A stretch of 64,000 nt of DNA from Hydractinia symbiolongicarpus. Lineage: Eukaryota > Cnidaria > Hydrozoa > Anthoathecata > Hydractiniidae. Position numbers and translations under genes: made by a program. A model generated the notes under the pieces. It saw only the letters and a program-made list of their open reading frames with translations, did no database searches and was not told the DNA's origin. Location: assembly GCF_029227915.1 (NCBI RefSeq), contig NC_079886.1, positions 7,750,001-7,814,000 of the forward strand, given 5' to 3'. Of the stretch, positions 23,984-36,485 are shown piece after piece (the stretch's first letter is position 1; each line of letters starts with the position of its first letter).

Positions 23984-25845
23984 TCGGTCCGGAGTTTTTC
24001 CAACATACTATGACCGGGGGGCGGATTCCGCCCCCCTCAATAACTTTTCATAGGATTGTTGAAATTGAATCAAACTTGGCACACTTATAGTACATCATAA
24101 AAGGAACAAAATGGCGGCAATAAATTTTTGCTTGCGTCAGCACATTTTCTGTGACGTCATCAGAAGCTTGAAAATTGTTAAAAATACTACTATCTGCTTA
24201 AAATATAATTACTTTTGTTCTAGAGCGAATTTTTACATTCTGTTTGAAGTTTCTGTAAGCTAAATAAAATTTTTTTAACATCTTCCGGTTTTTACATGGA
24301 TTGAATAAAAAATTGTCAAAAATTGCCCGAAAATCCGTTTTTTCCCGATTTTCGGGTAAAATCCGACAAAATTGGGAAATCGGATTAGTCATGTGTCAAA
24401 ATTATTCAAAATGATTCTTCTTGATGAAGCAAAGTTGTGTTGCAAGTTTCAAGTTCTAAGGATAATCCTAACAGGAGTTATTATATTTTCCCCATTGTAA
24501 GGATTTCATAGAGATTTTAGGGGTAGTTTCGAGTAATAGCCAATATCAAAGCCTCTGAAAGGTATGGGACCTAAACATTTAGCATGCAGGTCCCTAATAG
24601 ATAAATGTTGAAACTCAGTAAGTATCATAGCCATATAAGAAAGCAATCAGTTATTAAAAAAAACCGGAAAATTAAATGTCTGCCATGAAATTTGATGAAA
24701 TTAATTTTTAAGGAATCTTTAAGACAAGAGCCAATAAAGCGTGATGGAAGACTTAACGATTACATTACTGTATTTTTTGCGATATAACCTGCGGGTTATA
24801 AGTTGATTTTGATCATTTTGACTAACAAGGTGAATCAATAACGTTACGTTAGTAAGGCCACTTAAAATTGATTCTTTATTCATGGTAAAAAAAATTTGCA
24901 CTTAAATTTAGATTTTCCTATAAAAATGCGCAATAACATTAAGAGAACATTAAAATTGTTAAAATTGTCTCACCTAGGTGCGGGTGATAATATGGTGTGG
25001 GTTATATAATAAGTTTTATTATTTTTTTGTCATTTATTGTGAAATTCAAAGTATATGCACTTACTAATGGCAGGAAACAGCCATCGTGAATGCCTTTGTA
25101 TTTGCACTGACGACGACAAAAAAAATGCTGTTGTGACTTTTTTTCTATGTTTTTCCAATAAATAAGTAAACAACAAAAATTATTACCTGATTATTGTCTT
25201 TTTTGACGCAGCAATGTTAGTGGTTGTGTTCGTTTAAATTATCTCACGTTTGCATGCAGCTAGGTTAGGGTTATTTAGGCAACACTATTTGATTCTGACA
25301 AGCTGTTTTCGTGACACAAAATCGTTGTTAAAAATGTTTTTTTATTATGCTCAGTCCCACTATATATAATTGTATAAGAATGCCATCATTTTCCTTTTGT
25401 TGTCTAGTCTTAGTGCTAAACAATTAACAAATATTAACTGAGTTAAGAGGTCATCCCTCACTCTGCCTTACTTCTCATCATCCTTTAATGCTTTTAAAAT
25501 CAGTGTACCAAATTGTTTCCGTCTTTCTTTCAAATGTTCATTAGCAAAGTATTTACGTTTTTCAAGTTTTTTGAAGTATTACAGCATACTTTGAGACTGA
25601 TAGTGTGGTCTTGCGCTATTATTTTGTGTTACATTTTTTGTTGTTGCAAGAATGTTGCTTTATATTGGTCGGTTGGAAACAGTGTCTCAAATAAAAATTA
25701 AATCTTTATTCTTAGGCACTCCATTGTACAATCCCTAAGGCCTTTTAACAAAACTAACACCTCAGGCTAAACATAAAGTATTATAGTACTTTTAACCAGT
25801 AAAAACACTTTAGTCTTATTAAATTTCTAGACACATTATTTTAAA
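23984..25845. other. Intergenic interval before the USP array
   Basis: No gene was recognised. The first 400 bp contain a GC-rich hairpin (24016-24036) in a context that looks like an interspersed repeat (GGTCCGG and GTGACGTCATC words). The rest is AT-rich and ends just before USP1. The minus-strand ORF at 24198-24392 has no motif. Confidence 0.4.
24016..24036. repeat. Perfect GC-rich palindrome
   Basis: GGGGGGCGGA and TCCGCCCCCC are exact complements around one central T. This is striking in such AT-rich DNA. It may mark an end of an unidentified repeat element. Confidence 0.85.
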
Positions 25846-28800
25846 ATGTTCTCTGGTGACAAACAGATAGTGGCTTTGATATGTCTAGATTCAAGTAACA
25901 ACAGCAATGCTGCTTTGCAATGTAAGTGTATTATTTTTGCTGTTATTTAACACTTAAAATTTAATAGTGTATACAGAGCTTAAAGTAATGGCCGATCAGC
26001 AGTTTCTGCTTCCATAAAATTTGACATTTGACTGTCAGGATAAAATTAAACAATTAAATTGACCAGCAAATAATGGTGCCTTCCACAAATGAAAACTCCC
26101 TCTCAAAATTTATGCAATGAATCTCCTTGTAATCAGTAGTGTAGTAATACTGTCGTATAATACAGTGTATTTTTACAGTAAAATGTATAATAACTTAAAA
26201 CTCTTGGTGAATAAACAATAATTACAACATCCTTTAACTAGATCAATTGAAGTAGTTTTAAATCACTTGTAGGTAATAGAGATTTTTTTAAAACGTAATG
26301 TTACTTATTTATTCAGATTACCAATTATTATTATTTATCTGCCAAATTTTCAAACAAACTTCAAAAATAAACTATACTTTCCACTTTCTTCATTTTGTTT
26401 AAAATTAGGGGGTAACCAAAGCGTAAAATACATTTCACAAAGAAAATTAAAACTTTAATACGCTGATAAAAATGTGAGCAAAACTTTTTGAATTTATTAG
26501 TAAAGCAGACATAATAAATTTGGATTGTGTTTAAATTTCTTGTCCATAAGGGTATTTATCTGCCATAGTTTTAATGACCACCAAAGAGATTGACTTAACT
26601 GGGTATTTACATTCTCTATGGTCGCGGTGACTGCTAGGAATTAAATATTTATTTTAAGCACTGGAGAATAAACCTGTTAAACTAAAACTTTAAGTGGAAC
26701 TAAAAAAAAGGTTTGGTATGTTTTCAAGAACATGTAGTCAAAAATGCACCTTACATAATTGTTATTTATATTCTTTTCTCTGAATAACAACAATTTCTTT
26801 TCTACCAAACATTGTTGTTTTTTAAGGAATGTATAAAAACAAAATAATTGTTTTCTTATGGTGGTCGTCATTACATCAAAATATCATTTTTGTGTTTAGT
26901 TCCTCTTTAAGTAGATATATAATTAGGACCATCATACATTGCAGGCCCCGTCAGGAAAATTTATCTCCATGAGCGCTGAAATATATTACTCTGCAATCAC
27001 AAAAGCTTTTGAAAAATATTTTTTTACAAATTAGTCTTACATAAGCAGTAAAATTCTCCCATAAAATTATTTGTGTGCGGGCATTTTTAAAAAAGTCTTA
27101 AGGGAAAACGATATTGTTTACAGGAAATTTAACGTTTTTCATTTCTTCTGTCTGAATACTTTTTTATTCATTTTTTTAAACCATCATTTATCTATCAACC
27201 GTTACATGGATTTTTTTTATGTTCTGTGGGAATGTACATAATAAAAAGCTTTTCGATTAAATTATAAAATGTAAATATAAAAATTATAACTTCTAACAAT
27301 TAAAAAATTATGTAAAAAGAAAAAGATATTATGTAAAAAGAAAAAGATATTCACAAAATATTGTCACTGTTAAAAAAACCAATTGTTATTTATAAAAAAT
27401 CTAAAGGCTCAAATAGACAGAACAATTTTGCAGATCCGTTTTTAAAATAAAGTATTGAACTAAAATTGATCTAAAAGTGTTGTGTATATACTATTAAAAA
27501 ATAATAGTACGATAATACTCAAATGACGTAAAAACACAAATCAATATTTGAAAACTGACCTAATAAAATCAAAGTGGTTTGATTTTTGAAACATTGAACA
27601 AAAATAAAACACAAATACAACGTATTGACAACGTTTCGGGTGTCCATACACCCATTTTCAACTCTTCAGTATAACGCTTTATTAACTCAAATACAGTACC
27701 GCTATCAGGAAGCCTAACATCGTGTATCGTGTATCATGCGCGACACCCACGATCCACGATCTTTGTGCTCAAAGGTGAAATAATGCCATCGTGGGAGACG
27801 CGATCTATCGTATCACAATGCATCATGAGTTTCACGATCATATAAAAAATAAAATCGTGTTCGTCACGATACAATTGTTTCACTGAAATGCTATATAATT
27901 TTTATTGCTTTAATAACAATTTAAATGAAAAGCAATTAAAAAAAGATCACCATATTCTCTTTTTAGTCAGTTTACATTTGCTGAAGTTTAACGACCTCTT
28001 CACATCTTAAAAATCTCAATCAAAATATACGTCCGCGATAGGTTTTATTCTTGACTAGTTTTTTCTATATGTGTGATTTTTAACCAACCGTGATTTCTTG
28101 TTAGGCTGGACTTAAAAATATGTTTGCCGTCACCAAGGTGAGGGTTTCAGCACTGACCTGGTCGGTCGGTCGTGATTTTATGTTATCTACGATATATTTT
28201 TCTTATATTTTAAGTGAATGTACTAAATAAGAGGCAGCAAAAACACAAAGCCTGCGATCAAAAAACGGTCGGTGTTATTAGGAAGAATGTGATGTATAGA
28301 GAACATTAAAGTCGGCCCCTTTCCTTCATACTGACACTCTTATGCTCGGCTGGTGCATTACACTGAGACTCGAACGAAAGACGGAAGACCATTTGGAACC
28401 ATGCCACAAGTCAGTCCAACCTTCATCGTCACAGAGAATACTGCGAGAAGAGTGCGCACCCATGCAAGTTAAATATAACCAGAACATGGGAGAGGTTAGG
28501 TGTCCTGTACCTTAATACAGCTTTCGGACGAATGTTCTCGTGATGTAATACAAAAAAAATCATGTTGAATAAGGTTTAACACATCTTTTTAAAAGGGGAA
28601 AGAGAAATCAAAAATATCTAGAATTAATGCAAAAAACAATTAGCAAATCTGCCAACACATCATCGCGTTCAATGGTGTTTCAACTTCGCACTCATCCTTA
28701 ATACGTTTCACAAAATTTATTTTTTACTGGGTTTCGTTTTAAAACTGGCTTTCCTGCATCTACAGAAAGAATTTATTTTATTTATTTTAGCACATTTATT

Positions 28801-31800
28801 CTTAGTCATGCCTTAGGATGGTTTTATAAAGATCAAATTAATTTGAAAACTCTCTTTGGAAAAAAGTTGGTTTGTGTCAAGAAAAAAGTTGTAAATGTTA
28901 TGTTAAAGTAGCTAACTATTTTTATGATAAAAATTTACAAAAACTTTACAAAGTGTAGAAAAGAAAAAACTATCTTGATCGTCTTGTTCTTCTTCCCAGT
29001 TCGTTTTTTGCCTCTTTGCATTTTCTCCATGTTTTTTCTTCCTCCCTGGAACTCATAGTGTTAATTTGAAACACGTACTCTCTTATTTTTTTCAATTTGG
29101 CTGGGTTGAGTGGTTCTTTTCCTTTTGCGCCACTGCAGTTGCTGTCTATTCTTTCCTCTTCCGAGAACATAGCAACTGCCAGGTTCTTCGCAAAATTCTT
29201 TATAGATTGTGACCTATACGAAATTTTTGTATTTCGGCTTTCAAATTTGTGTCTATTCTCAGGGTCATTATAATATTCCAAAAGCTTTATTTCTAAATTA
29301 GTCTTGTCATCTACGTAAAAATATATAATATCAATATAAAAATAACTTTAGTCTATGTGCTTTACACAATTATAGTATAAAATTTGGAGTCATAAATCAC
29401 CACTTAAATCAATGATTTCTGCTTGCTCTATTTGTCTTGGCAGCTGCCAACTTGGTAGGTCTCATTTTTTATGTATTTTGTTGGTAAGACCATTAATGTT
29501 TTATCCGAATAAGCCATTTTTGTAAACTTTCAACAATTTTCATGCAGACATCTTTTACTCTTTCGATGAAAGTCGAGATTGAATCTTAACTTTAAACAAC
29601 TGCGAATTATAACTGATGCGTTCTGTATTTTAGCTATTATTTGTCGCATGACGAAGTCAAACATGAGAGCTTTGTTACAGGTGCAAAAAGTATTTTATTC
29701 AAATTGCCACCAAAAGTAGTTATTCATTTCGCTACGAAAAAACCTCCTTCCCAGAGATTTACAATACGTTGTCTCAAGTATAAATTTAGTCCAGGCGCCA
29801 TTTTTAACGTTTAAGATATCAAAAGTTGATAATGACTACGTATTTGTGGCATATCAAATAATAAAGGCGTTCTTTTAAACATAATGTGTTATCAAATAAT
29901 GACGTAAATGTATCATGTTCAACTGGAGCAGGACGGCAAGTGACGGACGGCGTGAAACCAGTTAAATTATTAAATACTTATAGTCATATTAAAAATAAAA
30001 ATATTTAAGCGGGAAATTAAAATTTTATGCAGGCGATAATCAAAGTTTCCAGGCGTGCGATCTTAAATCTTTAAAATCTTAGAACTTTAAAAAAAATTTA
30101 AGAAGGAGAAGTAAAAACACAATTCCTTTACTCCTGTACACCGCACAGAAATTATTAATTTCAGCGTGGGGAACACTTGAAGGGTATGTTCTATCAATGT
30201 TCACGTTCACGGCCGGGATTAGAACCCTTGTCCGAAAAATCTTGAGTGTTTAAGTATTTAAGTTATTAAACTTCGTTACTACTTGTGCAACTAAAAATAT
30301 TTAATGTAAATAAAGTTACGAAGTTGAACGGTGGCTGATAACAACGCTAGTGATGGATCATGAAAATCATTACTTAAAATAATATGTTTTGTTAATGATT
30401 TTTTTTATGTTTTAATTATTTTGTTTTAGTTATTTTTTTAGTTTGATTTTTCAAAAAACGACTATAAAAAGCTTAAAGTTAAAAAGATTGAATTTTAAAG
30501 GTACTAAAAAGCTACTGAGTGCAAGATATTATAAATTCGCCGTATTCCTTTAACCATATCTATAATAATTAGTGCAGCCATAAGTAAAAACAAATCAATT
30601 AAATAGGCTTCTAAAAAACGATTTGTGTTAGCCTTCTTAAATCATTCGTATTTCGCAACTCTAATAATTTAGGAGGGCTTTTGCAGATCAAAGAAAAACA
30701 GAAATTTGCATAAACGAATCATGATTTCCATCGCGAAACTATCGTGGTTTTTCATGATCCATCGCGATGAACATGATCATCACGATAGTTTCGCGATCTA
30801 CTATCAAATATTTTTATAATCATGACAGACACGATAGGATCGTGGATCGTGGGTGTCGCGCATGATACACGATCACGATGTTAGGCTTCCTGATAGCAGT
30901 ACTGTATATTACAAAACATATTAAAAGAATGGAAAATTACGCCTTATTAAATAAATACAACGGTGCTGACCTGATGTTATTATTAAGTTTGGGATTATCA
31001 TGCAAGATGAAAAGGCTCTTTTTGATTTTAAGTGAGAAGCAGCTATTCCCATGCGCAAGAATGCTGAAATTGTCAAGAGACGGAATGTAGTGGTTGCATT
31101 GTTTTAGATGTTCTTTAATAGCAGATTGTTGCGTTGACCACGATTTCTTACCTGTTAATGGTGCAACACCAAGGTGCTCGCTTATTCTAACTTTGAGATG
31201 TCTTCATGTCTCACCTATATACCAGCCACCGCACTTAAAATTATATATGACACCGGACATCAATTCTTTAGGTACTTGTACTTTATATCGAAAAAAGTTG
31301 GAGAGGCTAGTGCGTGTTCTAAAAATAACAGAAAGCGTACAACAATTGGATTACTTTTAATGAAATTCTGTAGCCTAGTTCTTGTCTGCAAAGATACCTT
31401 AACCTAAGTAAGGAAGTACAAGTAGAAGCTTCTTCTTTTCGACTGTAGGATCCAGAGATTTTTCACGATGCAAGTTATTATAAAATTGTCTACTGACGTT
31501 TTCCAGGAAGTTCTTAGGAAAACCGTTGTGCAGAAAAATATCCTTAAGTCTCAAAAGTTTGCAATGAAAAATGGACCAGTTTGAAGAGATATTAAAACAG
31601 CAATGTAATAAAGGAAAGACAAGGCCTTTTGTGTCAGGAATAAAACTATTGAAATAAGTATAAACTGAGGTAATGAATTTATTACTATTGTTATGTGTTA
31701 TGGTTTGATTTTATTAGATCAATTTTTCGTCAGAGCAACATTATATTTAAAAGAAAACTGCCATTTGCTTACTTCTTTTTGAAACTCACTCTCAAATTTT

Positions 31801-34800
31801 TATTTTAAATGTTTTTATGCACGAAAAAAGTGAGTTAATAGTAGTGAAGAGAAACGTGACTGAAAATTATGTCAGATAATTTTTTATTACCAAGCACGTT
31901 TCCCCTTTCATTCCTGTGATGGAGCCAATCCTTTACCCATACAGTTCTTTTTTTCTATCTTTTCTTTTATGTGAAAGAATAAAACTGTTTGAAAAGATTA
32001 AGGAGCACAAATCTGTTTCATCTTCGTTGTCGCTTATGCCTGTTATGATACCGTAAAATACCGAAATCAAGTGACCCGATGATAAGAGCACCTTTGGTAA
32101 GCGCCTTAGCAACATTTCTGTTTATAAGCACACCTTCATATAAGTGCATATAGGGATAAGAGCTAAAGAATACAATGTTTGTATCACTTAAAATGCGAGC
32201 TTTTTACATAGTTTTTATAGTTACGGATATATGAGTTTTCGCAGCATATATATTATGTACACGGTAGTCAATTCCTCCTCCACCCAAGTGCCTTCAGAAG
32301 CACAGCGCTTTTCGCCAGTAGTGACTGCTTCCATCCATAAAATTCAACACTCATTCATCATTGGATAAAAAAGATGTTGAGTACGAACAAAGTGATGTTG
32401 GTTCTGATATTTCTTCTGATGATTCAACAATCGGTTAAGATTAAGGAATTAAAATGTACAAAATGATAAACAAAAAGGAATATACATCATCAAAAAAAAT
32501 ATTAAATTTTTCTTTTTTTTTTCAGTGCACTTTTTTTATACTCGTTTGTATGCGCACCTGTGGATAAGCTGCACCCTCGAATAAGCGCATCAAAATCTTG
32601 CTATCACCACTGAAAAACGCTGTGCTTGATTTCGACATTTTACGGTAAATTAAATTCAGATTGTTCTTTAAATTGTATCGTGAATGTATACAAACATATT
32701 AAATCAATTTAAGAATTGAATAATTATTGACCTAAAATTTTTGAGTGTATTTTTTCCAACAATATTCCGACAAATAATATTTTTCGAAATTGTTCCGTCT
32801 ATTGGGGCCTTAAAATTAAAAAAAAGTTAAAATAATTTATAAGTAAGTTTTTTTCCAATGATAGAATATTATCCAAGCAAAACGCGGAAATATTTATCAA
32901 GCAAAACACTGCAATATCAATCTCAAAAACCCTTATAATGCATAGGTTGATGATAATCAAACTTTCAAATATGGATGGCCTAGGGTACATTATAAAGACA
33001 AAGCCCTTTCAAAGTTTAATTGATTTACTTTGTTTTTACCCTGAAATTATTCTTTTTCACTCCATTTTTAAGGGACAAAGCAACAGTTTTTACAATACGT
33101 TTGCCTAATTAATTAGCTTTGACTAATATTGTTAAAATTTTCTTTTGATATGTGATTCAAGCAATTACCTAACTTTAGTTTATCCTGTTTGATTGTATAA
33201 ATTGTTTTTTAACCGATTTTTTAATGGGAAAAGTATTTGCACGCTAAAATGTATATACTTTTTCAGTATTTTTTGCATTTCTGCGGTTCATTAGCATCAC
33301 TAATAACTGTTACAGCTATTTTTTTTATCCAGGCAATATATGGCTAGGAAGAATCTGTTTGTTTTAAATGTTTCGTCAAAACCTTTTAAAAGCATCTAAA
33401 ACTTTATTTTATGCATAATGGTTTGTGTTTCTCTAATCTATATTTCAATGTATAAACTCTGTTTTTATATTTCTACCAAGGGTATCTGAAGAAGATACAT
33501 AAACCTAATAATATCATTGGGATTGTGCATGTGTATATTCCTCCGTCAACACCAAGTTGTTATTGTAGGTAGATTTTTATTTTTATTTGACACATTTCAA
33601 CTATTCAATTTGTATGGAGATCTCGCAGCACAGACTGGTTTTATAATTTTTCAACATCCCCCAAGGATGCTTTTGTTTAAAGGAGAACTAACGATTGCTA
33701 GCAAGTTTTGTCTAAAATGTTCATTATAGTGTGAAAATGAACTGTGTTAAATTATTTATATTTATGAACTTTAGTTTTTGAGATATTTAAGGTCAAAGTA
33801 GTCCCACAGTCGCCGACATGACAGTGTCGATAAGGACTTTTAGTTCTGTATAATACTAACTTGTGTGACATAAGTTTGGAGATGTAAATAAATGCATCCT
33901 GATTAACGAAGCGAAGGAATGCTACAATGTGCCTCTTATATACAGTACTGTAAAAAGGTTTGTTAACATCGCGATTTATGTTTATTTCATATTACGCACG
34001 AACCACGATAGTCCACGATGCGCATTTTTTTAACAATCGTGGACCTCATGATCATGTTTTGTGGACTACACGAACGAAAATTAAATATTACATCGTAGCT
34101 TCCACGATAGATAACTTCTATTGTAAAACAACAAAGACCGTTAGTTTAGCAATTAAATCAAAAAACCGACAGCAAAAAAATAAATTAAAACGTTTTAATT
34201 CGTTGTCATAAGGCTAGCTACATAATAGATTTTAATTGTTCGTGAATCAAAATGCGAGGTAAAAAACATTTCTGTCGCCGCTTTTCGTCTATAAACTTTT
34301 AAAATGCAATCTAAAAAAACATCTCTATTGCCGCTATTCGTTTATAAACTTTTAAAATGCGATCTTAAAAAACATTTCTATTGCCGCTATTCGTTTATAA
34401 ACTTTTAAAATGCGATCTTAAAAAACATTTCTATCGCCGCTATTCGTTTATAAACTTTTAAAATGCTATCTTAAAAAACATTTCTATCGCCGCTTTTCGT
34501 TTTAAACTTAATACATTTTTATCGGCGCAGACAAATTTAACTTTTCTAGATAAATGACATTTCGTAAAAATACGATCGCGTCCATGACGAAAAGTATACA
34601 CCAAGCAAAAACTACGAATATGCTTTTTTAACTTGATAAAACCTTAAACAATCAAATTAATTTTAATAAAAGACTTTTTTAAAAAGAAAAAATATTGAAT
34701 TATACTGGTTATAAAAATCGTGGAGCTCGCGAAAATGTGGGACACACGATCCTTCGTGGAGATAATGTATGTAAGTTTTTGTCTTTAATTCTCCTTTAAA

Positions 34801-36485
34801 TTAGAAATTAGTTTACTGATTTTGCAGACTCATAATTTGGGTACTTAAAATACAAGGGAAAAGTTTTAAATTTGTTTTACTTTTTACTTTTAATATTTTA
34901 ATGCTTTGAGCTGCATAAACAATTTATTATCAGTAACACTATCTTATGCACACTCTGTCATTTCATACACCAATCCCCAAATATTTTTTTACGATTGCAC
35001 AAAAAAAAGATATTTGTAATTCTACGATTTTTGTATTTATAATAGCTGGTGGGCTCTTGCCTTCTGTACAAGACATTTTGCAGGAGAATGATGCTCTTGT
35101 TGGATACTATAGAGATGTTTTAGCATCACATGGATTAAGTAGAACATGTAATATACTAATGTTAAGTATGTGAAAAATGTATAGCCATTAGTCCTCCAAT
35201 TGTATCAAAAATGAAATAAATATTTCTTTTCCTGCTTATAAATAAAATGAAAAGTAATTTTTGTACAGGATGAATAAAAACATCCACTTGATCACAGCAA
35301 TAAAAAAATCTTTATAAATAAAATCTTGATTACTTTAGTAATAATTGTGTCTTTATGCAATATTTTTTTGAGAAATTTATTAGCCTATTGCTACTATTGG
35401 TTAACTTGAAACACTGATCAACATTCAAATTTTTTATTTTTTTTTATTGTGCTGCCTTAAGCAGATGGGTGATTCACTGTCCTTAATTTTTCCTTACATT
35501 TATGACTTTTCTAGTTGATAAGGTCTTTGAAAAAAACATTAAAAAAAAGATAGGAGATGTAAGGGTTTAAAAATTTTGCTGACGTCAGGAAAACCTTCCA
35601 CAATACAAAAAATATTTTCAGAATTTTTATACACATTGCATTTGTGAAGATCAGGTAAGGCTGATAAAGGAAATGTATGGGATAATGTACTTTTGACAAT
35701 CAATATTGGGTTTAATGGTTTTTTGATGACATCATCATCTCATCTGTTCTGAAACAGGTTTGTGGACCAAGCTTTGGTAAACGTAACCAATTTGGTCTTG
35801 GGTGGCCCCTACATACGTCGGTTATTTTTAGCTGTTTCTAAGTTATTAGTGCAATACATTGCGTTCACTAGTTTTAAAAGGCTGTTGATGTCAGTTTAAA
35901 TGCATTGACATTGTGCCTTAAAGTCCCGAAAATTAACAAATAACGTTTCTGATTACACTGAAGAAAAATGAACACATCCACCTTGCTTTTTGCATCCATA
36001 TTACATAATTTTTATTTCCTACACAGATGCCTGAAAGCACGCAATGTAAGCTTTTTGGTACACGCATACAATTCCTGAAGATTGACTATGTATTAAATCT
36101 TTCATTGATAATTAACCTGTACGCGATTTACCACTAACATGAGCAAATAATTTCCAACCAGCTGACACACATACATGAAAGTCCTCCAATAATAGCTTCC
36201 TTTTCTGACAGTGCTTACAAACCTAACAAACTCCATTCTTTAAACTTCAAACTACCACATTTTTAGATTGTGGATGCTAAGTTCTTTATCGAACCAATAA
36301 ATGATTCTGTTGGTAATACGATCTGCAAAATTGGTAAAGATAATAATGCATCATTCATACTTACTGGACAGCGTGGCGTCAGTACACTTCAACGCAAAGT
36401 ATTTGGTAGTGTGACAGATTACATATTACACCATGCCGATCGGCCAGTACTTGTTGTACCACCACAAACAACATATATAAATTAA
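25846..36485 (+). CDS. Universal stress protein USP1 (divergent; possibly defective)
   Basis: Four USP-type exons: 25846-25921, 33481-33564, 35046 to about 35134, and 36267-36485. Exon 1 gives LICLDSSNNSNAALQ; exon 2 the second strand IIGIVHVYIPP, lacking the HEGD seen in most copies; exon 4 the nucleotide-binding loop GQRGVSTLQRKVFGS, so G-x2-G-x9-G-S is intact. USPs are small soluble alpha/beta proteins; members with this glycine motif bind ATP, and their role in animals is unclear. Intron 1 is 7.6 kb and filled with transposons. The expected phase-0 donor after exon 3 reads TTAAGT instead of GTAAGT (35135-35140). The next GT (35145) would shift frame into a stop. It may therefore be a recent pseudogene, or the base may be an error. 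An acceptor-like TTCTAG lies 15 nt before the ATG. Confidence 0.75.
27692..30906. mobile_element. TIR DNA transposon, 3.2 kb, TA-flanked
   Basis: Terminal inverted repeats of about 70 bp lie at 27692-27761 and 30838-30906. They begin TA-CAGTACYGCTATCAGG and differ by one substitution and one indel. The outer TA on each side may be a duplicated TA target, as in Tc1/mariner elements. The termini are rich in ATCGTG/CACGAT words, and a 17-bp stem (ATCGCGAAACTATCGTG) pairs 30730-30746 with 30781-30797. It contains a BEN-like exon on minus but no transposase I could recognise, so it may be non-autonomous or of an unfamiliar type. It is inserted in the Penelope-like element. Confidence 0.7.
28970..29310 (-). 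CDS. BEN-domain-like exon inside the TIR transposon
   Basis: A minus-strand exon starts after an acceptor (TTTTTACGTAG) at 29310 and ends with TAG at 28970-28972. It codes DDKTNLEIKLLEYYNDPENR, then KNFAKNLAVAMFSEEE, KEPLNPAKLKKIREYVFQ and EEKTWRKCKEAKNELGRR. The order (LAxxLFSEEE, then PLxPxKLxxIRxxVF, then W..C..xIN-like) resembles a BEN domain, a DNA- and chromatin-binding module. No upstream exon was identified. It lies wholly within the element, so it may be captured host sequence or an element gene. Recognition is by pattern only. Confidence 0.45.
34260..34515. repeat. 53-bp tandem minisatellite, five units
   Basis: The word (T/C)GCCGCT(A/T)TTCGTTTATA recurs at 34275, 34328, 34381, 34434 and 34487, an exact 53-bp period. 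Units differ by only a few bases. It sits in USP1 intron 2 within DNA rich in CACGAT words (33960-34765). Confidence 0.92.

Larger units (their letters stand above)
27590..31690 (-). mobile_element. Penelope-like element relic, split by a DNA transposon
   Basis: The minus strand from 31690 to 30937 codes the C-terminal half of a Penelope-like protein: NSFIPDTKGLVFPLLH, LRLKDIFLHNGFPKNFLENV, DPTVEKKKLLLVLPYLG, GVIYNFKCGGWYIGET (GIY-YIG), LKVRISEHLGV, SAIKEHLKQC and LFILHDNPKLNN, ending in a stop at 30937. Several stops and frame changes occur. The 3' untranslated end seems to resume on the far side of an inserted transposon at 27691-27590, with GAAACGTTGTCAATACG, a sequence typical of such element tails. 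The whole lies antisense within USP1 intron 1. Confidence 0.7.

Noticed and set aside
34260-34515. CRISPR array
   Set aside because: The 53-bp units are directly tandem with no unique spacers, in an animal-type intron.
33960-34765. A second complete TIR transposon sharing CACGAT-rich ends
   Set aside because: The CACGAT/ATCGTG words resemble the element at 27692-30906, but I could not pair its two ends.
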